Assembly (NCBI GenBank): GCA_000729835.1
Contig: JFHB01000121.1
Coordinates: 1 to 64,000, forward strand
DNA length: 64,000 bases
Direction: 5' to 3'
DNA from: Atkinsonella hypoxylon
Taxonomy: Eukaryota > Ascomycota > Sordariomycetes > Hypocreales > Clavicipitaceae
Part shown: piece after piece, positions 22,426 to 34,973 of the stretch
How the letters are laid out: each line of letters opens with the position of its first letter
Numbering within the stretch: position 1 is the first letter of the stretch
Translations under genes and position numbers: made by a program
The notes under the pieces: generated by a model
The model's database searches: none
What the model was told of the DNA's origin: nothing
Seen by the model: the letters and a program-made list of their open reading frames with translations, nothing else

Positions 22426-23534
22426 TTATTCTTTCTTGTGCTTGGGTATTGGGTTGCCCTGCATGTCGACAAGTCCTTTGGCGCGCATCACCTTGAGCGC
22501 ATCTTGCAGAGGGTCGAGTGTAGGGTCCGGGGCCCTGTGGGAGCCGAAATAGCTGTCGGCCCAGGTAAAGTATTGACCGTAGTTGACGGTAAAGTATAGA
22601 TGGTGAAGGGTGTGGTGCGCGGGACTGTTGATGAACTTCTCGGCCCAGTGACCCGAGATCATGTCGCCGTCGTGGATGAGGATGGTCCAGATCTGGACGG
22701 CCATAAAAAGGACCAGGTACAGATGTCGTTGTATCGGGCAGATGAACGGAAACACACTAGTTGTTGGGTGTCAATTGGATTAGGCACGGCAGACGAGACA
22801 TGGCAGACGATAGTCAAGGTGGTGAGGGTAGAAAGACTCACTGGTATGGCAGAGACTGGACATATCCGTCAAGGGGATGGAAAGCCAGGGCAGCCCACGG
22901 TGTGGGAACTGGTGTTTTATACATTGTTAATATGACGGCAACGTCGCTGGCGCATATGCGACTCACCAATCCATTTGTGATGGGGTTTGTGGATGTATTT
23001 GTAGACTCTGGGGTGATGTTCCAGGCGATGAATCCAGTAAATGGCGACATCGTTGAAGGCCATGTACAGCACAACCGAGATCAACAGCCAGGTGTAGCCA
23101 TACTCTCTCACGTCGGCGTATAACAAGCTCTTGCCGCGGACCTCAGCCAAGAACCAAGGCAGAGTCAGGATGTTGATGAAGGGAATGGCGGATAGCGACG
23201 ACTTGATCTCCTGGTGGACCTGGTTCTTCAGGAAGCGAGGATGGTACTCGAGACGTCGATCGAATATGAAGTAGTATGACAGAGCGCTGAAGAAGAGGTA
23301 GAGGGAGGTCGCTCCCAGCTGGGTGATGATCAGGATCGACGTGATCTGGCGATAGATGTTGTCTCGCGGCCACAGAGACTCGGTGCTGGTTGCGCCGAGG
23401 AGACTGGAGCTAGAATGTGGAAACAAGGCATTGGCCAAGTGGCCGCCAGGCGCGCTGGGACGAGAAAAGGCCCAGACCCAGGCGTACGCTGTATCTAGAA
23501 TGAGGGGATCGAGAATCTCGAGGGCCGCATCCAT
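22426..23534 (-). CDS. ERG3: Sterol C-5 desaturase
   Basis: Three exons, 23534-22967, 22908-22842 and 22756-22426; 321 aa. Donors are GTGAGT and acceptors CCAG/CTAG; the joins are phase 1 and phase 2. The enzyme introduces the C5-C6 double bond of episterol in ergosterol synthesis in the ER, using a di-iron centre fed by cytochrome b5. The three histidine boxes are present: HRLEHH (169-174), HKPHH (182-186) and, in the last exon, HHTLHH. They sit between membrane segments, and HPLDGYVQSLPYH spans the second splice. A C-terminal KHKKE dilysine-like end suits ER retention. The length is slightly below usual (about 340-360) through a short N-terminus. Some fungi carry two or more ERG3 paralogues; which one this is cannot be told. 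The other ergosterol genes are not in the window. Confidence 0.93.
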
Positions 23535-26500
23535 CGTGAACGACGTGAACGAGTAACTCGACGTGCTAGCGGCGCCGTGCGTGGGTTGCGAGGGCGGATG
23601 GATATGTGTAAGTAGTCTGAGGGTAAGGTAGAATAGTAGAAATAGTCTCGTTCGAGACGAACAAGGCTTTGGGCTTTAGAGACACACGCCCCACCACCCG
23701 GTTTGCGCGAGAGACGCTGGTGACCTTGGCTTCGCCGAGGAGTCGCGAGTTGTGTGGTATCCCTATCCCTTTGACAAGTCATAATAACGCCACATGAGGT
23801 TTCCCCAGCCAGGGACGTTGGCCGGTTACTGGAGCAGGTACTGGAGCAGGTACTGGAGCAGGTACTGGTGGAGCCTGGCGTGGGAAGGCCCCATCGTGAT
23901 CAAAGTTGCTCCAAATCAGCTTACTGTATTGTATGTATCTCGCTAGATCCAGGGCGCGGGCTTGCATGCACCAACGTTGTGTGTGCGGAACACTGTTTAA
24001 AGGGATTACTGTGTGTACCTACTAGGTACCTTAGTAGTTAGTACCTTGTGTGCTTTGCTAGTACTGCAATTCTAGTGCAAATTGTCATAAGAACAAGTAT
24101 CTCTCATTGTGACTGGATTATAAGACTGAACAAATTGAAATTTTCAATTGAGAAATTGGACGACAACGCAGGGGAATGAAAAGCCCGACGGAGCTTTCAA
24201 TTTTCCGCCGCGCATAACCTAATCGGGGAAGGCTCACTATTCGTGTGCCCCACCGCCGGAAGTACCCCTAATGTTACTTCTGCGCCAGTAAGCCCTTCAT
24301 AGAAGATCAATCGACGTGTGCACACGAGCCAAAAGTGCGTCTTGTTTCCCTTGGTCAAACAAATAAGATAGAAGTTCGCTTGGAAAGACAGGCTAGTTAG
24401 TCCCATGATCAATGTTGCAACGGAGAAGGGCATGCGCATAGCTCGCAAAGAACCCTAGGAGGTACTTCTGCGCTAGAATGACGTGCGCAGGGGCACCCTT
24501 GCTTGGCTGGTCTGGTCTGGTCAGGATGATGGGAAACTTGAAGGCTCTGGTGGGAAACAAATTTCCCCGTCGGCGAGAACAAGACAGGGCTTGTCCCCTG
24601 CCTATTGACTATTGATTGGTCCTAACACCGACCGGACATTTTTCTTCCTTTTCCAGACCGACCGCCGCTGCAGCTTTCATTCAAAGTCCGGTCGGGCCCC
24701 ACCCCATTTCTTCTTAGGTGCGTCTTGGGAATAAATTTCTGACTGAAATCGCGATTCGCACCAAAATCCACAAACGAACAGGTACCATTACGCCCTGATC
24801 GAATGGACGGACCGATCGACTGACTGGCTGATAGACCAAGTAATGCTTCAATTCAGGCAATTGATTGAACAGGAAAGTATTCTAACTCATAGAGGGAGAA
24901 AACCAAAAAAAAAAAAAAAGACAAAAAGGTAGGCGGACGTGTTGCCAGTTCTTTCCTTTAAAGTGCGCGGAGCTTCTTGACTATGAAAACCCACGCACTT
25001 TTGTGTGTTTTCCTCGGCTATGCCAGGAAGAAGTGGGGCCCAATGACGTGGCTGTTGCCTTTGCGCAGGGCACCCTGGCCTCCGCATACAGGGTATGTAT
25101 ATATATGTAAACTTACCTCGTAAGCGACCATAACAATTGATTATATTGAGCTGACGTCATTTTTGGGTATAAAGGAATTACGTTCAATCTAATAATGATC
25201 TCGTGAGCAGTCCAAGAGCTGCCCTCTTGTTACAGGCACTGTTGTGTTTGTAAGCACTTGACGCCACACAACTGCACTAACGAGCGTTTTGCGACGGGTA
25301 AAGAAGTCCAATCCCATAAGTTAGCTACATGTAGCAAATTAATAGCACTAAACTAAGCCAGCCCACCCCGCATAGCCTTATTCAGCGGCAGAGCTCAATA
25401 CGAATACGCCAGGCAGGCAAAAATGGGATCCGAGACTTTCCCGCCTACACCATCACGCCAGAACGCCATCCCTACGATGACATCGCCGCTAGAACCGAGC
25501 GGCTTACAGAGATAAGAGGCCACAATAGTGACGGCGCATTCGGTGCTTACCCGACGTTTGGTGAAAGTAGGCCCTGCATTTTGGGACAGTTCATGTCACA
25601 TGTCAGCAATGACTGCATTGCCACGGCATGACTGAGAATGCAATGTGGTACCAAGACACGTGACGGCAGTGGCGCTTTGGATCCCTTTCTGGCACATACG
25701 CATGGCAGAAACATGGCTAATTTCGAATGTTGATCAACCAAATAGCCGGACGATTCAATAAGCAAGTGAATTTGTAAAATCATTCAGAGGTAATTACCAT
25801 TACTATTAAATTTCTGCGCACTGATTGGTGGAGATGCCGAATAAATGGGGCATCACGTGTGTTCCACATCACCACAAGCCCCTATCCCCACGAGCTTTTT
25901 CCGTAAGATAGACAGTGCATGCTAACTAGCACTCAGACTACTTCCGACGCTGCCGAGACTGACTGCCAGGTCATGAACATGAAACAAGGCCTCGTAACGA
26001 CTTTCCCTTTGTGTCCGAGGAGAGGAGAGGCCGACCGCGTGCAGGGAAAAGTGTATTGGAAAAGATCATCTTTCCTGCGCTGACTAATTTTGCATGTCTA
26101 ATGTGTACGCCTGTCAGCATCCATGCAATGACGGAGACTTCCATTCTCGGTCATTTGCGGGTTCGAGAAAAATTAAAAAGAAAAAAAAAAAGGGGGGAAA
26201 AGAAAAGAAGAGAAGAGAAGAGGCCTTGTTGGATAGGTACACCCATGATCTAGCCCGTTCTCCCGCCCCATTCCAGTCTCATCCATAATCACAGCAAGCT
26301 CTAGTTATTCAAAGTAGCTATTGCAAATTAGCAATTACCAACAATCCTACCTCTCTACCGCAATATGCAATCTGAAACAGCACCTAGCCGCAAATGCTAC
26401 ACAAACTACTCGCACCACGCACCATAGGTAAATGGATCCGAGCACTGCGTTCACGCGCTCCAGATTTCAACTCCGACACTAAAGCCCGGTGCATGGTATA

Positions 26501-27076
26501 CTCTCGACTAAAGTGCTATACCGAGCCTATTCTGTGTTCCGTTCAGTGACGCCCCCTGTTAGGAAATTGAGTTCCTATGTGATCAAAGCGTGAACCTACA
26601 TGCTAAGACGTCTTTTGAGACTGTACCTAGGTACCTACCTCTATCTCATGGTAACTGTAATCAGCATAATCGGGAGGATGAAAACATCTTTTGAAAATGT
26701 GGATAGGACCTGTGCAAAGAATGATCGTGACGTCTCCTGGATGAAGAAAATGCTGGGGGGGGGGGCGGGAGGGGGGGCGCGCGACTCAACACTTTGCAAT
26801 CAATGTTGGGAAACATGGAATGAGACTTGACGCCGCCAACTATGTCGCACATTCGCTTACAGACGTTCTTTCACATCTCATTCTGAACATGTACTCTGCA
26901 AGTTACATCTTGTCACCCTAAAACCCTATCAAACTCCGATCTCATGAAAGTTCCCTTCAAAAATTATCCCTTGGTCCAATACGCTACGAGGTATATAGTC
27001 CGCTTGCAAATGCAAACGCAAAGAACAAAGAATGCTGACATGATCTGTACTTGTAGTCAACAAGATTGACTGAGCC
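23535..27076. other. Gene-poor stretch, promoter of ERG3 at its left edge
   Basis: 3.5 kb with no recognisable gene. It has a 12-bp repeat (23824-23871), scattered GGTACC/TAGGTACC palindromic words (for example about 24020-24045 and 26620-26640), an A-run near 24904-24920, an A/G-rich tract at about 26170-26222, and a G-run near 26755-26777. A frame at about 25337-25630 (+) lacks an early ATG and its length is within chance expectation. Confidence 0.5.
23824..23871. repeat. 12-bp tandem repeat (GGTACTGGAGCA)
   Basis: Three to four units lie upstream of ERG3; the first carries one extra T. Non-coding. Confidence 0.85.
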
Positions 27077-29782
27077 TCACAACCCTTCCGCCTCTTTCTC
27101 TGCAACTGATCGAATCAGGCGCTCATATTTCGTCTGCGCCTCTTGTTCCGGATCTTGAAGCTTGACAGACAAAGATGGCGCAACAGTTTTATTGTTACGA
27201 CTTGTCGTCCAAAGCACGCTTGGCTTTGGTGTAGAATTCCGGTCTGTTTCTGGCTCCGACTTAGGCGTTGGACTGCTCGCTTTGGAATCGTCAACAGCGC
27301 CGGTACCCTCTTCGGGGTCAAAATCGGCACGTGGCAGTCTCATGGCGAGTAAGACATATTCTGCACGTGTCATGTTGTCCATAACATCATCCATATAACG
27401 TCGAACTTCATCTTGAGGCGCCACAACCCTTGCTAGATTCTCTAAATGCCGGCCCGATGTCGTTTGTAGCCGAATGGTGACGGGTTGATAGTAGTCAAGT
27501 TTTGGATCACCTCCATACTCTGAAGTGCTACCTTTGCGGACAATGAGAAATGATACAACGACTTGTTGTCCGGGCTGTGTTGGAAGAAACTCGAGGATGC
27601 TGTACTTCGGGAACAGGTACCTGTCACCTGTACCAAAATCAAATACTACAGCCGAGATGTCGGGTCGATTTGACGGTGGAGGTCCCCTGGATCTCAGAGC
27701 TTGGGCATTATTTTGCTGGGCAGGTGGTGTTGTATGAGCTTTCAATTGCGGGTTTCCAGCGGTTGGGCCACTTGCCGCGGGTGCCCGTAGTGGCGACGGG
27801 CCCGACAGAGGAGCCTTTGGAGTAATTTTGGCGTCCCTATGAAGTCTATCTAATATTTGCTTCAAGTCTGTAGCGTCGGTGAAGCCAGGCTTTCCCTCCG
27901 CAATGCGGCGAATCATGTCCCTAGTCCGCTGATCTTCCAGCGCCGTCTTGACTAGCAACACAACCAACGGATCACTTCGGGGCGGTGGTCGCAGCTCTGA
28001 TGATTTCTGGTTGGGATTCGAGGCCAGGACAATGTCCAAGATGGTACGAACCTCGTCCGCGAAGTATTTAACAGTTCGCCCATCGACGAGAAGCCGATCA
28101 GCCGATGGACCTTGCTGGCCACCTCTTTGTCGGTATTCAGCGTTGATCTGGTCGATGATCTTCTGAAATTTGGCGAGTTCTCCATCCTTGGCTTCTCCCA
28201 CAGCTACCCTTTTCATCAAGTCTCGCAATTCCGGGTCTCTGGATGCTTTTTGAGCTAGAAGCGCAATCACCGGATCGTTGGCTGAGGGCTTCGCTGCGGG
28301 CGCCGGCGGGACACTTGGAGCAGCTTGTTTGCCCAAAGTTGTTGAGGTGGGTTGATTGGTCGGACCAGCTGGGCGAGGTACTGTGCTGGGGCCCTGCTGG
28401 CTTACTGGAACAGAAATAGCGCCTTGTTTCGGGGATTGTTTCGATATCGATCGTGCCATTGGTTGCAATATTGCAGCGGTCTGTAAAGAAGCTTGTGTCG
28501 GAGATGCCTGTGGAGGGGCCAAGGCAACTGCGGTGCCCGATTGAGCTGGAGTGTGGGAAGTCCTGGCTGGAGCCTGTTGAAGTTTGTTCTGAGTCACGCC
28601 AGCTGCAGGTTGTTGGATTATCTGTGGCTGTGCTGGTATTTGGGATTGCGAAACTGGCGCAGATGTAGTTGCACCTGCGGGAGCAGGATGTGGTTGAGCT
28701 TTGGTTAAGCTTTCAGGATTTGGAGAAGCCAACGTGTTCGCAGAAGCAGCATTGGTAGCCAGAGCTGAAGCCGGAGCCGGAGATGGGACTGCCGCCGTTC
28801 CTGAGACAGTGCTCTCCATCACTGGCGAGGCTCTTGAGGGGATGTTGACAGCTGCAGCTGGAGCAGAGTTCGTGGGCGTCGACGGGCTTGGAGCTGCATT
28901 ACTTTGCGATGGAGGACCTGAAGGTGTCAGTGCATCTGATGGAGCGTCCGCAGAAAGAGTCGTATTGGCGGCAGCAGGGGTAGATTGAGGCGGCATAGAG
29001 CCATTGTGCGGACCATATTGAAGTACAGGCCGGACAAGGGCTGAGGACGTTGGTTGGGGGGTAGGCTGTTGCCCAGCTGGCGGTATTGAACTCGACTGTT
29101 GCTGGGGATGCGTCTGTGGTAGTGCCGGGGTCTGTGATGGTTGGTTTTGTTGGGACTCTTCCGAGACTTGCTGTTGAGGCTTCGGCTGTGGTCGAGGGTT
29201 GAATCTCTGTTGCTGGTGAGGTAATAACTTGGATGTCTTGACAACATACATAGTGGCCTCAATAATATGTGGTTCGATCGTTATCGTGACGCTGCCAACT
29301 TTCATCATGCTGTCTTTTGGAGGATTGTTGGGATCCTCTTGAAGCACGCCTTTGCGTTTGTGTGGTTTTGTCCAGAACTTTTCGAATAAGCCTTCACTTA
29401 TCCATTTTTGCCTTGACCTTGATAGTGACTCGGACAGAACACCACTGCGGGAAAAGTCAGTGTTGGTACATTAAAAAGAAGGCCGCGTTAAAAGTAAAAC
29501 GGCCAAGAAAAAAGTTTACCTCTCTATTAAAGACTGATACTCCTTGCTGGACAGATCCGCGGCTTGTGCCTCCTCAACAGTTGGCAGCGGTTTCCCAGCT
29601 TCAATGGACTTGGGCAAAGGGGGCGGAGGCGTCGGGGGCGGTTGCAGTGGCGTAGATTCTCGTGGGGAAGGTTCGACAACAGTCGGCGTTGATGATCGTC
29701 CACGAGGTATGATATTCTTCCTTTTGGCGGCTTGCTCCTGTCGAGCGGCAGCTCTAGGAGGCAGTTTACGCTTCTTCTCCAT
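27077..29782 (-). CDS. SWC3: SWR1-complex subunit Swc3-like protein
   Basis: Two exons, 29782-29520 and 29444-27077; 876 aa, with a GTAAAC donor, a CGCAG acceptor and a phase 2 join. SWR1 exchanges H2A for H2A.Z in nucleosomes, and Swc3 is one of its accessory subunits in the nucleus. The N-terminus EKKRKLPPRAAARQEQAAKRK is the basic start seen in fungal Swc3 proteins. SRSRQKWISEGLFEKFWTKP follows, conserved across the splice, and then MMKVGSVTITIEPHIIEATMYVVK. A long Pro/Gln/Ala/Ser-rich disordered middle (about 140-430) precedes a folded C-terminal part. That part has RYLFPKYSILEFLP, YYQPVTIRL, the ARVVAPQDEVRRYMDD helix and a TRAEYVLLAMRLPR stretch. The start is the ATG directly before EKKRKL; an earlier in-frame ATG four codons upstream is possible. 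The name rests on recalled family features. The function is inferred from the complex. Confidence 0.72.
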
Positions 29783-30631
29783 TCCCAAACACACACAAAT
29801 AGCGGTGGATATACAACGCTCGAGTTAGTCGGTAGACGACAACAAAATCATGGTCGATGTGGCATGCGCCATGTGGCTCGCGCAGCTGGCCCAGAACCAA
29901 GTTGGCAATAGAAGGTCAGAGAAATGAAGTCACGCCCGCAAAGGCAGTGATGCATCAAAGCAAGCGCATAGGTCGGGTGAGCAGCAAGTTTGGTGAGCTG
30001 CTATTTCTTGTACTCGACGAGAATTCGAACGTAATTTTGGCAACGGCAATGCTAGATTGGTGCGCCAGGATGAGGGAGGCGGGAGAAATTGAGCTGTCGA
30101 CCCGTGATCAACTAACTGTTGGGCCAAGTCTAGATCGAGAGCGAAGGTACAAGGCCGACGGGGACAAGGGGCAATTGAGTGCAACAGAAGGAATGAAGGA
30201 AGTTTTGCCAGCACCTGCGAGAGAAGAGGAAAAAGTGACACTCTGGCAAGTACTTTCTCTTGTGGCAGCTCCGATGTAGATGTGGCACCGAGATTCAGAG
30301 ACGATGAGTCGACTTGGGAAGTTGAGACTCTCTGTATTCGCTGACTAACCAGCCTGGACCATTGATCGCCGCGCCGCGCCGCTCGCTATTATGGGCTTCG
30401 ACAAACGCCCGTGCTCTCGGTCGCTAGCAGGCACATGACACACACTGCTGTTTTATCTTCAAATGTTCTCTCGTACGTGAACTTCCTCTTGCCGTCGGTC
30501 CACCTTTTTTGTTTAGGTCACATATATTGTCCCTGGCATCGACGTCTATGCCAGTCTGCTCATCAATCGTAACGAACCGAGGTATCTCGTCTTTGTAGCA
30601 TATTCTTCCAGAAAGTCAGCCACTCCCCGTC
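29783..30631. promoter_or_regulatory. Shared divergent promoter region
   Basis: 849 bp between the start codons of SWC3 (-) and the ABHD-like hydrolase (+), so it must hold both promoters. Overlapping frames (29857-30279 + and 29930-30241 -) are not recognisable. A CG-rich palindromic stretch lies near 30368-30385 (GCCGCGCCGCGCC). No core element was fixed. Confidence 0.5.
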
Positions 30632-32157
30632 ATGACTCGGTCCCTGTTCAGAATAGCTTCATTGGCTATAATAGTCCCGCTGGGGCTCTATCTCGTGTTC
30701 TGGTCGCTGGCTGTGATACCCTTCTTTCAACGACAGTCAGTAACCTGCGCAAACTTGTAGCCGTTTTCTCGAAATGACTACTAGGTGACTAACGTCGAAA
30801 ATAAAGCTTCTTGTATGCGCACAAATTCAACACTCTGTTTCTGACAGATGTCAATGAGCCAGAAAGATGGGGCTTTGAAAGTTCGTCGACATGTCACCCT
30901 TCTCTATCTCATAATTCCTTTCTCATAGAAAAAAAAAATATTACCCATATGGAACTGATCGTACTGAAATTTTCAGAGCATCAGGTAGCTCCGTTCTACC
31001 TCCATACGCCTGACGATAACTACATCTACGCTTGGCATATTTTGCCATTGCCACTATACCATAACCATGAGGCCGATATCGTCAAAGGTGCTTCGTCTGA
31101 GGCTACTCCCCATGACATTACAGCTACCGAGTCCTTCCGGCTCCTCAAATCTGACCCTGATGCAAAGCTGATCTTATACTGTAAATTTTGCTACCTCCCC
31201 CTTATGATGAACCGGGCTTACCAGTCGTGCTTTTAGTTCATGGAGTTGGTCCCTCTCTGTCCATATTCTGTGTAGCTGATTCATGGGCACGATACCTGAT
31301 ATGCTGACCTTGCAGTAACAGAATGGTGGCCACATTGCTCAAATGTATAGAGCCGACAGTTATCATTCTCTGACCGACACGTCGTCCTATCATGTTATTG
31401 CGATTGATTATCGGGGATATGGCCACTCCACAGGAGTACCTAGTGAAGAAGGGTTAATCCAGGACGCAGAAACTTTGGTTGATTGGGCTACAAAAGTTGC
31501 AGGCATACCTTCCAGCCGAATTGTTTTGTTCGGCCACAGTCTGGGCACTGCTGTAGCCAGTGGCGTTGCGGAACGGTATACGCGCAAGGGCATGGATTTC
31601 GCTGGCATCGTCCTGGTGGCAGGCTTCAGCGATCTTTCGAATCTCCTGACGGGTTATCGTATAAGTGGTATCTTCCCGGTCATAGGGCCCTTGGCTGTCT
31701 GGCCCTCTGCTGTTGAGCTTCTGAGAGAAGCAGTAGTGGACAAATGGCACTCAGCCGATCGGCTTGCAAGCATTGTTCGCCATACCAGAAAAAGACTCCG
31801 TCTTGAGCTGATACACTCTTACTACGACCGGGATATCCCTTGGCTGCATGAGGAGTTGTTGTTCCAAGCAGCAGCCAATGCAACAACCACTGGTCTGAGC
31901 CAACAAGCGTTTAACAAGTTCAAAAAGACCGTGACTAAAGTAAGGCCCGGTGATGACGGATTCACCGCCGTGGTAAAAGCCAGTCCAGATACCGTCATTC
32001 GGCAGGAGCTGGTGTTATATGGTGGTATGTGTCCCATTCTTGAAGTGTTCAATCTGTCCTGGTATTGTCGTGGACTGACGTGATTCTAGGGCATAACATG
32101 ATTGTTTCTTCATCTGTGATTTTAAGAGCAGTCATGAGGTGTTTTGACGGCATGTAG
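30632..32157 (+). CDS. Alpha/beta hydrolase, ABHD12/ABHD13-like
   Basis: Six exons: 30632-30735, 30807-30880, 30977-31180, 31237-31244, 31322-32024 and 32090-32157; 386 aa. Exon 4 is an 8-nt micro-exon with acceptor TTTTAG and an unusual GTTGGT donor; it supplies the FHG of the oxyanion-hole motif (FHGNGGHIAQ). An N-terminal membrane anchor lies at about 9-32. Next comes the fold with AIDYRGYGHSTG and then the nucleophile elbow GHSLG (VLFGHSLGTAVASG). The catalytic His is probably the one in GGHNMIV, encoded at the start of the last exon. This layout of one membrane helix plus a lipase-like domain is that of the ABHD12/13 and yeast Bem46 group, taken to be ER or plasma-membrane lysophospholipid or thioester hydrolases. 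The substrate is unknown. It is divergent from SWC3, with NMT1 following in the same direction. Confidence 0.85.
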
Positions 32158-32733
32158 ATATTTCAAATTCGAGTAACATATAGAATCTTAATGGTTCCCC
32201 TCTACTTTGATGATGAACCCGTTCTTCTGAAGACTGTGGGTGATGAGTGCCAGTGAAGCAACAGCAGCAATAGGGCTGCGTGCCAAATACAAAAAATCAA
32301 CCTGGACCAGTCTACATCGTCCCATCACAAGGACAAGAATGCTGGGCTATATTGATGCTGTCCCAGCATCTTTCAAGCTGAGCCTCACGGTTGCCTGATC
32401 ATGTCGCCATATGCATGGATTAAAAGGCCGCAGTTGTCATTTTAAGCCAGACGATATTCTCGAGCCGTGACACATGCATGAAAAGTCTGGTCAAGTACCA
32501 GACTGGTCCGAGTCCTGACTTGCCCAAGCGAGTGGACAAAAATCATTGCCCGTCGATCCACAGAGATTGGGTGACCCGAGGAGGGGTCGTGTCTGGAAGG
32601 CCGCAGTCATCAGCCCCCCACCTGATGCGTGCATAGCTCCTCAGCTCCAGGTCGTGTATTGCCCAATATCTCTCCCCGCGCAAGATAATCGCATGCTCCC
32701 TCGCGAAGAGTCGAACCCGTCCTCCACGTCATT
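32158..32733. other. Intergenic, promoter of NMT1
   Basis: Non-coding sequence between the hydrolase and N-myristoyltransferase, both on the plus strand. A frame beginning at 32546 runs into the NMT1 gene in another frame and is not a gene. Nothing else is recognisable. Confidence 0.5.
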
Positions 32734-34552
32734 ATGTCCCCCGAGGAGTCCAAGCCCGTCGAGCGCGCAGTCGACAAGGGCAAAAAAGTCGACGACGTCG
32801 AGTGCGCATCTGAAGAAGACGAGCCAACAACCGCAGACGTCCCCGCCACCGCATCAACCTCGAGCAAGAAGAACAAGTCGAAGCGCAAGAAGGTCAAACA
32901 GCTCCTGGCTGGCAAGTCAGAGCAGGAAAAGCACGATGAAAACGTCAAAAAGGCCATTGAGGGACTCTCGCCAGAGCAGATGAAGGAACTCGCGTCGCTA
33001 AACCCAGGTCTCATGCAAGAACTCGCTTTGCAATCCGGAACCTCGAACCCTTCCCCAGATCAGATCGCTACGATGCTCAAGCGCTTGAAACTCTCCGATA
33101 TTATGACAGGTCTGGCTGCGAGCGGCAAGAATGTCAAGGATATGGGCGCGTACAAGTTCTGGCAGACACAGCCGGTGCCAAAGTTTGGCGAGGACGTAAA
33201 GAAGGTTGAGGAGGGTCCGTTGAAGATTCAGACCGTGGATGAGATCGACAAGGAGCCTCAGCCGTTGGTTGCCGGCTTTGACTGGGTGACTGTTGATTTG
33301 ACTGACGATGGCGAGATGAAGGAGGTATATGAGTTGCTGAACGGGCACTATGTTGAGGACGATGATGCCACGTTCCGTTTCAACTATGTCCCCGAGGTGC
33401 TTAGATGGTAAGAGAGATTTCCAGTCGACGTTCTTTTGTTCTGCAGCCCACAGAAAGATGCTAATAAGCTATTCAAAAAAAAATTAAAAGGGCCATGATG
33501 GCACCTGGCTGGCAACGCAAATACCACATTGGTGTACGAGCCACGCAGTCCCGTAAACTCGTCGCCTTCATCTCCGCCATCCCCGTCCACATTCGCGTCC
33601 GCAACAAGACCTTTACAGTTTCCGAGGTCAACTTTCTCTGTGTGCACAAGAAGCTGCGTGGAAAGCGCCTGGCGCCCGTGCTCATCAAGGAGATTACTCG
33701 CGTTAGCAATCTAGACGGTGTGTGGCAGGGCTTGTATACGGCTGGTGTTGTGCTGCCCCGGCCAGTCAGCACATGTAGATACTACCACCGCTCGCTCAAC
33801 TGGCCCAAGCTGCATGAGTGTGGCTTTAGCCCGCTGCCGCCAGGTAGCAAACCGCAGCATCAGATCCGCAAGTATGCTTTGCCAGAGGACACAGCGACCA
33901 AGGGTCTCCGCCCAATGCAAGAAAAGGATGTCGACGTCGTGGTGTCGCTGTTGACACGCTACCTCGCGAGATTCGACATGGCGCCAGAATTCACGGCTGA
34001 GGAAGCCAAGCATTGGTTCCTTCCCCCGAAGGGCGCCAAGCAAGTCATATGGTCATATGTTGTTGAAGTAAAAATCGCCCAAGTCCTTTTCTTCTCCTCC
34101 AAACTATGCTCCGCGCCTCCCTCATCCATCATATGCTAACTTGACGCACAAAATAGGACAATGACAAGAAGATCACCGACTTTTTCTCCTTCTTCTGCGT
34201 CGAATCGTCTGTCATCAAGAACAACGACGTCCTCCGCGTGGCCTACCTCTTCTACTATGCCACCGAGATAGGTCTCACCACGCCCTTGGACAAACCCGCA
34301 CTTAAGACCCGGCTCAATGCGCTCATCAACGACGCCCTCATTCTGGCCCGCAAGGCGAAGCTAGATGTGTTCAACGCCTTGTCTCTGATGGACAATGGAC
34401 TGTTCCTGGAGCAGCAGAAGTTTGGTGGCGGTGACGGCCAATTGCATTATTACTTGTTTAATTACCGGGCGAACCCGATTGCCGGCGGTGTGAATGCCAG
34501 GAATCAGCTTGATGAGACTCATTTGAGTGGGATAGGACTGGTGATGCCGTAG
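32734..34552 (+). CDS. NMT1: Glycylpeptide N-tetradecanoyltransferase (N-myristoyltransferase)
   Basis: Three exons, 32734-33407, 33491-34067 and 34157-34552; 548 aa. Donors are GTAAGA and GTAAAA, acceptors AAAAG and AATAG; the joins are phase 2 and phase 0. The enzyme moves myristate from myristoyl-CoA to the N-terminal Gly of Arf, G-alpha and other proteins in the cytosol and at ribosomes. The N-terminal ~150 residues are a charged, Lys-rich segment (KKNKSKRKKVKQ), typical of eukaryotic NMTs. The catalytic region begins with MGAYKFWQTQPVPKF and GFDWVTVDL. It continues through LRWAMMAPGWQRKYHIGVR (across splice 1) and the acyl-CoA-binding EVNFLCVHKKLRGKRLAPVLIKE. It ends with GGGDGQLHYYLFNYRANPI and a hydrophobic C-terminus LSGIGLVMP, near the carboxylate that acts as base. 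Length and order match the family. It converges on SWP1. Confidence 0.96.
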
Positions 34553-34973
34553 ACAGATACAGAGCCCATCCTGCCTTTAATTACAGAGGTCAAAACCTGG
34601 CGCCAAGCCCGCAACTTTTCATTAAACCACTGACTCCTCTCCCCAATTCTACACAACCAGCATTGTTGCAAAACTTGGACGTGGCCACCGCAAGTGATGT
34701 TCGGCTACGGAGTAGACCCCCATATACCAGGCGATACGCTCGTGAATCTCAAACAGACCTAGTTCATGTATGCTTCGCCATATGCACTATTTTCACCTTG
34801 ATCGTCCTGCGATTGATCCCAAGTGTCTACATCTTTGCCCCGACTCTGAGCCAATGCTCGTTCAGCAACATCTGTGCTCTTGCCAACCCTCCATTCGAGG
34901 GCACCAGTGTTCCAACTTCAGCAACAACACTAACACACCAGTTTTAACCCAGTCCTTGCAACGCGCCGCACGT
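34553..34973. other. Intergenic between convergent NMT1 and SWP1
   Basis: It should hold the 3' ends of both genes. Frames in it (for example 34663-34947, +) have no recognisable content. Confidence 0.5.

Noticed and set aside
25337..25631. About 98 codons of stop-free plus-strand sequence with a protein-like look
   Set aside because: No early start codon and no splice support. Tens of stop-free runs of this length are expected by chance in six frames of 64 kb.
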